Shown here: piece by piece, positions 27,769 through 32,849 of the stretch
How positions within the stretch are numbered: the first letter of the stretch is position 1
Layout of the letters: the number at the start of each line of letters is the position of its first letter
Source: Bartonella sp. F02
GTDB taxonomy: Bacteria > Pseudomonadota > Alphaproteobacteria > Rhizobiales > Rhizobiaceae
DNA length: 32,849 nucleotides
Direction: 5' to 3'
Assembly (NCBI RefSeq): GCF_026929975.1
Contig: NZ_JANHOK010000008.1
Span: 1-32,849 of the forward strand
The notes under the pieces: model-generated
Told to the model about the DNA's origin: nothing
Seen by the model: only the letters and a program-made list of their open reading frames with translations
Databases searched by the model: none
Position numbers and translations under genes: made by a program

Positions 27769-29253
27769 TCATTTCTGAGCCGACAAAATTTCTTGTACAG
27801 CCTGAACTAATTCACTCTCATCCACCATTATTTGCGCTGGACGACTTTCTCGCCATGTTTGATTATCTTTAATTTCATGAGATAAACGCGCGCCCTCTAC
27901 TAAATCTTTAATTTGAATTTTACCTTCTTGGCGCTCTTGTGATCCTTGAATCACCACACAAGGTGCACGACGACGATCAGCATATTTCATTTGTGCTTTA
28001 ATCCCTGAAGCCCCCATATATAACTCAGAACAAATCCCTGCATTGCGCAATTGCATCACCATTTGTTGATAACGAGCAACAGCCTCTGGTTCTTTGTCCA
28101 TCATTAAGACAACAACCGGTCCTCTTCCTTCCTGCACTGGCAATTTTCCAAGATTGTGTAAAGCAGAGATTAAACGAGACACCCCGATTGAAAAACCCGT
28201 TGCAGGGATATTCTCACCACGAAAACGAGCAACAAGTCCATCATAACGCCCTCCTCCTCCAACGGATCCAAAAACAACTTTTTGCCCATCCTCATTGAGA
28301 ACATCAAAAAGCAATGTCGCTTCAAAAACAGGTCCCGTATAATAATCCAATCCACGCACCACTGATGGATCAATCTTGATGCGATTGTGATAACCGTTTG
28401 CAGAAAAAATGGCTTGCATCTCTTCAAGTTCTCGCACACCTTCCAGCCCCTGAGTATTGTGTCCAACTACTTCTTTAAAAACCTCAAGAGTTTCATCCGC
28501 TGTTTTCGTTTCTACAGCAATCAATGCAAGAATACTGTCAATCTCTTTATCTTTAAGACCAGCACCTTGTGTAAAATCACCACTTTCATCTAAACGTCCT
28601 GCGCCCAACAGCAAACGGACACCTTCAAGACCAAATTTATCCAGCTTATCAATGGCTCTGAGAACCGTTAGACGTTTTTCAATATGCTCATTTCCTCTCA
28701 AACCAATCAATTCTAAAACACCATCCAAAATTTTGCGATTATTCAGGCGAATGACATAATCGTGATGCTGAATTCCCAATCTCTCCAAACTATCCGATGC
28801 CATCATGCAAATTTCTGCATCAGCAGCTACTGTTGGAGCACCGACGATATCGGCATCAAATTGCAAAAATTGCCGAAAGCGCCCAGGTCCTGGTTTTTCG
28901 TTGCGAAAGACAAAACCAAGACGGTAACTGCGATAAGGCTTTGGTAAAGTTTCAAAATTTTCTGCAAAATAACGAGCAAGCGGTGCCGTCAAATCATAGC
29001 GTAAAGACATCCATTGCTCATCGTCATCTTGTAAAGAAAAAACACCCGCATTCGGACGATCTGTATCCGGCAAAAACTTTCCCAAAACATCAGTATATTC
29101 AAAAATGGGTGTTTCAAGCGCTTCAAAGCCATAAAGTTCATAAACTTCACGAATTTGAGCAATCATTGTTTCAGTTACACATAACTGTGTACGCGTACGA
29201 TCAATAAAACCACGGGGTAAACGAGCTTTTGTTTTTTCTTGCTTTTCAGTCAT
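27769..29253 (-). CDS. hisS: Histidyl-tRNA synthetase
   Basis: A class II synthetase charging tRNA-His, 494 aa, the longer alphaproteobacterial form. Motif 2 is [14 protein letters not shown] (116-129), the histidine-specific loop is [13 protein letters not shown] (from 300), followed by GGGGRYDGL, and motif 3 is [11 protein letters not shown]. The C-terminal anticodon-binding domain has the expected [13 protein letters not shown] stretch. The hisZ and hisG genes often seen beside hisS in relatives are not present here. Confidence 0.95.
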   Translation of the reverse strand: MTEKQEKTKARLPRGFIDRTRTQLCVTETMIAQIREVYELYGFEALETPIFEYTDVLGKFLPDTDRPNAGVFSLQDDDEQWMSLRYDLTAPLARYFAENFETLPKPYRSYRLGFVFRNEKPGPGRFRQFLQFDADIVGAPTVAADAEICMMASDSLERLGIQHHDYVIRLNNRKILDGVLELIGLRGNEHIEKRLTVLRAIDKLDKFGLEGVRLLLGAGRLDESGDFTQGAGLKDKEIDSILALIAVETKTADETLEVFKEVVGHNTQGLEGVRELEEMQAIFSANGYHNRIKIDPSVVRGLDYYTGPVFEATLLFDVLNEDGQKVVFGSVGGGGRYDGLVARFRGENIPATGFSIGVSRLISALHNLGKLPVQEGRGPVVVLMMDKEPEAVARYQQMVMQLRNAGICSELYMGASGIKAQMKYADRRRAPCVVIQGSQERQEGKIQIKDLVEGARLSHEIKDNQTWRESRPAQIMVDESELVQAVQEILSAQK

Positions 29254-29697
29254 TATTTTTCTCTCGCAGTCATGTGTATGAACAAATAATTGTATAGCGC
29301 TTCTACAAACAAGTATCGTATAGAAACAAGCATCGCAATGATTTTGTCATCTTATTTCTTTGCATTGTAGATTCATTTTTCTCCACAAAAGATGAATGAT
29401 GCCATATTATGTTCTTCATACAAAAATTCACATCTTCTAAAATATTCAAATATAAGTGTATCATAGGTGTTTTCTCTTAAAGGTCTGTCAACAACCTATA
29501 GAAAATCTTCTTTCTCAATAGCGTGTTTTATTACGCTTATTGATTTCTTCTGAACAGAATGATCATTTATTTTCAATGTGGAACAAAAAGCGGATCAATA
29601 TAAAAAAACAACTCATTCTGATCGTATAGGTTCAGAATGAATTGCTTTTCACTTTTTAACAGACTGTTTTTAAAACACAGGAAATGTCACAGCTTTA
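29254..29697. other. Intergenic region between hisS and the VM-like toxin gene
   Basis: No gene is visible. It contains a hairpin at 29515-29543 (TCAATA-GCGT/ACGC-TATTGA with one bulge) and the terminator at 29602-29640. The hisS promoter should lie near the left end, but no clear -35/-10 pair stands out. Confidence 0.5.
29602..29640 (-). terminator. Terminator of the complete VM-like gene
   Basis: TCATTCTGA (29613-29621) and TCAGAATGA (29632-29640) form a perfect 9-bp stem with a 10-nt loop. On the minus strand it is followed by GTTGTTTTTTTAT. It lies about 58 bp after the stop codon. Confidence 0.75.
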
Positions 29698-31596
29698 TTA
29701 AAGAGGACATCTCCCACTTGCACATTGATTGACTAAATAACTTGCTGGAAGACGACCACTTCCTCTCCGATCTTCCCCTTCTCCGGTGCAGTTATTTTGA
29801 GAGAGAACAACACTCAAAGGAGCTTGTTCTGGACTCATTAACTGTAAAGATGCAAAAGAAGTGACTGCTGAAACTCCACGCCGCTGTGACAAGCGCAACA
29901 AGACAAGATTAGGATCCATCGTCTCTGACGTTTCGTTCGTAAACTCAAAATAGCTAAGTGAAGTATTTGTTGGAATAACCTTCAGCCCAGCAGAAGTTCG
30001 CAAAATTGGAACAGCATGCCGACCTGTTCCTCCCTCATAAGTCATTAAACCAATCCACACTGTACCTGCAGGAGCCGTGAGAAGCTCACGGATTGCCTTT
30101 AAAATGTCGTCATGAGTTGTCGCTAAACTTGACGTTCTCCATTCAAACTGGGGTAAAACAGATTGTGTCGTTGAAGCAGCTATTCTAACAGCAATCGCAT
30201 CACTGGATTCCGTTGGATGTAAAGGAATTCCATAAAATTGAGGAGCATTTCGCATAACACTATAAACTGAATGGAACCTTCGATTCAACGAAATCATCGG
30301 ATCGACCCCCTGAGCTGTATCAAAGAAATACCCTCCCTCTGTAAGGGGATCTCTTGGATAGGTGCTTTGGAGTTCCGCAATTATTTGATAAGTATGTAAA
30401 AGACATGTCCCACATATCCCCGCAGAAATTGTCGTGCTCGCTGTCGAAGTTGCAATCGCATGAAGCCGTTTGCGCCATGCATCATTCAACTTAAAATCAG
30501 GTGGAAGAGAACGTTTCACTCTTACTTTCGCATGGGAAGCAGATTGTTGTTTTCCTGGAGCTGGGCAATAATGCAACGATTCTGCAAAATTTCCAGAAAC
30601 AAAGTGCTCCCAACGCTGAATATCATAAGAAAAAACAAAATTTGATTTTGGAGAATTTGTTGTATCCCCCTTAATATATGAACCTTTAGCTGTATAAGGA
30701 ACACCCCAGTTAGTCCCAAATTGTGTCACCCGTAAATAATTACCATTTTTATCCCTCGCAGGGCCTTCACGACCATTTAAAAAAGAAATATCCCAATAGC
30801 CTGCATCTCTTTGTTTTGAAACAATATCTTTACAAAATCTCCATTCTACCCAATCCCAATTATCTTGAGGAGACTGTTTCGATGCCATGCATGAAAGAAT
30901 TCCAGAAGAGGGAAAATAGCGTGCAAGGTGGCCATTTTCTGGATTGTAATAAAGATCTGTTATTTCTGTTTTCGATCCATTATCTGAAAGATAATACATC
31001 GTAAACCCATCTCTACTGACATAAGACCAACCAACAAACGTTTTAAGACTCATATTCCCAGGAGCTGCAACCGTATTAATCCAATGATCCATCTCAGCGC
31101 TTAAAGTATGATCGTAATAATCTCCCTGATTTTTTGAAATATATGTATACCACTTATAATCTTTCACACGATATTTTTCATCGGCTGTATACAGAGCTCT
31201 TCCGTTGATAACCCAACGTTGATTAGGATCATTGATAACGCAGGGTCTTAGTTTGAGATAATCCCATTGTTGTTGGCCATCCCCATCAACTCCTGTTACA
31301 GATCCCGGAGCTGTCATACACAGCCAAACATCATCAATCTTCCAAGCAATTCTTTGAAAAACATCATAGCGTGCAAATTTAACCCCCGAAGAAGAACAAT
31401 TATCGATATAGACATAACTTTCACCATCGACAAAAGCGGGAGCGTAACAATATTCATACCCAGTATGCGCTTTAATATGAATAGCTTTATCTATAGGAGG
31501 ATCAGAAATCTTCTGATCAGGTGCAGCAAAAAGCACACTTATCTGCATAAAAAAGATACCAAAAAATGAAACCAACTTTAAAGCATATGCTCTCAT
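29698..31596 (-). CDS. Secreted lectin-toxin-like protein, DUF1561 / VM family (PF07598)
   Basis: A 632-aa exported protein that I assign to the virulence-modifying family described in pathogenic Leptospira and present in a few Bartonella. A signal peptide (1-~25, ending VLFAA) is followed by a Cys-rich ricin-B-like region: the first trefoil, about residues 40-165, has FQRIAWKIDDVWLCM and NQRWVING (Q126-W128); the second, about 215-335, ends at IQRWEHF. A basic linker (KVRVKRSLPP, ~357-366) leads to the C-terminal domain (~370-632) with CGTCLLHTYQ (Cys395, Cys398), GRHAVPILRTS (His527), IPTN (Asn544) and the tail NNCTG...NQCASGRC. In Leptospira the lectin binds host cells and the C-terminal domain was reported toxic, with DNase activity. 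Family assignment is from recalled sequence features. ATG 31596 has GAGAG just upstream. Confidence 0.8.
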   Translation of the reverse strand: MRAYALKLVSFFGIFFMQISVLFAAPDQKISDPPIDKAIHIKAHTGYEYCYAPAFVDGESYVYIDNCSSSGVKFARYDVFQRIAWKIDDVWLCMTAPGSVTGVDGDGQQQWDYLKLRPCVINDPNQRWVINGRALYTADEKYRVKDYKWYTYISKNQGDYYDHTLSAEMDHWINTVAAPGNMSLKTFVGWSYVSRDGFTMYYLSDNGSKTEITDLYYNPENGHLARYFPSSGILSCMASKQSPQDNWDWVEWRFCKDIVSKQRDAGYWDISFLNGREGPARDKNGNYLRVTQFGTNWGVPYTAKGSYIKGDTTNSPKSNFVFSYDIQRWEHFVSGNFAESLHYCPAPGKQQSASHAKVRVKRSLPPDFKLNDAWRKRLHAIATSTASTTISAGICGTCLLHTYQIIAELQSTYPRDPLTEGGYFFDTAQGVDPMISLNRRFHSVYSVMRNAPQFYGIPLHPTESSDAIAVRIAASTTQSVLPQFEWRTSSLATTHDDILKAIRELLTAPAGTVWIGLMTYEGGTGRHAVPILRTSAGLKVIPTNTSLSYFEFTNETSETMDPNLVLLRLSQRRGVSAVTSFASLQLMSPEQAPLSVVLSQNNCTGEGEDRRGSGRLPASYLVNQCASGRCPL

Positions 31597-31846
31597 AAGA
31601 CTCTCATCACTTTCATTTTAAAACGTGACACAAGCTGTGTATTCATTACACATATAGCCTTTTGGGCTACTTCTTATTTAAGACCTATTTAAGGCAAAAA
31701 TATACATCAAATATTTTTCAAAAAAAATAAAATCACAATCAACACAAAAAAAATTGAGAAACTAAAAGTTACAAACTAACAATTCGGACAAACAAATCTT
31801 GTGATTTTTTAAAATACCATAATTATTCAAATTTTTATCCATTTTT

Positions 31847-31875
31847 AAAACTCAAAAATGTTATTTTTGAGTTTT
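31847..31875. repeat. Perfect 13-bp inverted repeat, 3-nt loop
   Basis: AAAACTCAAAAAT-GTT-ATTTTTGAGTTTT is perfect over 13 bp. It lies 251 bp upstream of the VM-like ATG and lacks a following T-run on either strand. It may be a regulator site or a transcript hairpin. Confidence 0.6.
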
Positions 31876-32017
31876 GAGGCAAATTTTAAAAGATCATTTC
31901 CTTCAGAAGAATATAACATTTCTCTCAAAGAAAATAAAAAATGACTTGGATTATTCTTGTTCAGAGAAACAAAATAAAACGAAAAACCTCAATCATTGTA
32001 AAAAATAAACACCTTTT

Positions 32018-32050
32018 AAAAAGCCTGTATATTTTAAAAACAGGCTTTTT
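32018..32050. terminator. Terminator downstream of the partial VM-like paralog
   Basis: AAAAAGCCTGT (32018-32028) and ACAGGCTTTTT (32040-32050) form a perfect 11-bp stem with an 11-nt loop. T-tracts flank both directions. It sits 7 bp past the stop of the minus-strand paralog. Confidence 0.85.
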
Positions 32051-32056
32051 ATTTTC

Positions 32057-32849
32057 TTAAAAAATAGCACATCGACCACTAACACACTGGTTCACTAAAG
32101 AGCTTCCTGGAAACCGTCTGTTCCCTCTTCTCCCTTGACCATCTCCAGTACAATTATTTTGTGACATGACACTATTCAAAGAATTTGCATCTATTCCACC
32201 TAACCGCAATGTTGCGAAAAAAATAATATTTTCAGTTCTCTGCTGAGAAAGATGATCATAGACAGTTTCAGCATTCATGGTTGCTTGAGTTGCCATAACA
32301 AAATCGTGAAATTCACTCATAAGATTTGTGGGAACAACGACAAGTCCAGAAGAAGTCCGAAGAATAGGCATTGCATGGGCTTGCGTACTCCCGTCTGGTA
32401 GAACAGAAATTAAAAAAGAAATCCAACTTGTCCCAGAAGGTGCACTCAAAAGCTCTTGAATAGAGTTCATAATAGCTCCACGATCTGTCGCTATATTTGA
32501 TGCCTCCCACATAAAATGAGGTAAAACAATCTCCGTCATTGAACGGGCTATTCTCAAATTAATCTCATCGTCTGTTTCTGATGGTGTTAAAGGAGTTCCA
32601 TATCTCTGAGGCACATCTTCCAGAAAATTATACAGGAAAGGATATCTTCGATGAAATGAAATCATTGGATCTCGATTAGGCCGCGTATCAAAAAAATAGC
32701 CTCCACTGGTCAGAGGACTTCCTGGATAATATTCTTCAAGCTCTGCCAGCATTTGATACGAATGTAAAAGACAAGTACCACAGACACCAGCTGCTACTGT
32801 AGAATCAGTTGTAGAGGTAGCAATACTAAAAAGACGTTGCCGCCATTCG
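32057..32849 (-). CDS. Second DUF1561 / VM-family paralog, C-terminal part (cut by window edge)
   Basis: The frame is open from the right edge to the stop at 32057, about 263 residues, so the N-terminal lectin part lies outside the window; it does not start at the internal ATG at 32752. Alignment with the complete neighbour is continuous: EWRQRLFSIATSTTDST, CGTCLLHSYQ, GGYFFDT, DPMIS-RR, VLPHFMW, QAHAMPILRTSSGL, VPTN and NQCVSGRC. By eye about half the residues are identical. Every C-terminal Cys and the His and Asn are conserved. The two genes are arranged head to tail on the minus strand, each with its own terminator, as expected from tandem duplication followed by divergence. Confidence 0.82.
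   Translation of the reverse strand, partial: EWRQRLFSIATSTTDSTVAAGVCGTCLLHSYQMLAELEEYYPGSPLTSGGYFFDTRPNRDPMISFHRRYPFLYNFLEDVPQRYGTPLTPSETDDEINLRIARSMTEIVLPHFMWEASNIATDRGAIMNSIQELLSAPSGTSWISFLISVLPDGSTQAHAMPILRTSSGLVVVPTNLMSEFHDFVMATQATMNAETVYDHLSQQRTENIIFFATLRLGGIDANSLNSVMSQNNCTGDGQGRRGNRRFPGSSLVNQCVSGRCAIF

Larger units (their letters stand above)
31597..32056. other. Spacer between the two VM-like genes
   Basis: No gene is visible. It should hold the promoter of the complete VM-like gene on the minus strand. It also has a perfect 13-bp hairpin (31847-31875) and the terminator of the upstream paralog (32018-32050). The length suggests separate transcription of the two paralogs. Confidence 0.55.

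Noticed and set aside
32057-32752. Treating the right-edge gene as a complete 231-aa protein starting at 32752
   Set aside because: The frame remains open to the window edge and the upstream residues align with the neighbouring paralog, so the start is outside the window.

Overview
The window is AT-rich alphaproteobacterial chromosome and most probably comes from a Bartonella species. The evidence is Bartonella-style autotransporters, a Rhizobiales-type murJ-trpS-usp-nfu gene run, a CIRCE-controlled groESL operon with an alphaproteobacterial GroEL tail, and two genes of the DUF1561/PF07598 'virulence-modifying' (VM) toxin-like family. As far as I know, that family is found mainly in pathogenic Leptospira and a few Bartonella (the B. 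bacilliformis/B. australis/B. ancashensis type). The species call is inference; the genus call is fairly firm.

Positions 1-14100 are accessory and surface-related. A partial autotransporter (1-1783, minus) diverges across a 1-kb gap from a complete FatB/CeuE-like siderophore ABC importer (2799-6477: binding protein, two FecCD permeases, ATPase). A terminator-like hairpin follows the binding-protein gene. Then come a tRNA-Gln(CUG), a lipoprotein metallophosphatase, a second complete autotransporter paralogous to the first, a small helical FlgN-like protein, and 1.8 kb with no convincing gene. A strong three-way-junction fold lies upstream of the second autotransporter.

Positions 14106-29253 are mostly core genome: a DUF442-type phosphatase or sulfurtransferase, a 54-aa membrane microprotein, ribF with a HAD-IIA phosphatase, murJ, trpS, a universal stress protein, an Nfu-type Fe-S carrier, yjdM, groES/groEL with a -35/-10 promoter and CIRCE, fumC, pgm, a Prx5-type peroxiredoxin and hisS. 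The fumC terminator lies inside the last codons of the convergent pgm gene.

Positions 29254-32849 hold two same-strand paralogs of a secreted protein. The complete one (632 aa) has a signal peptide, a ricin-B-like lectin region and a conserved C-terminal domain with invariant Cys, His and Asn. The upstream one is cut by the window edge. These are the most interesting genes here: candidate lectin-guided cytotoxins with an effector domain whose chemistry can be tested.
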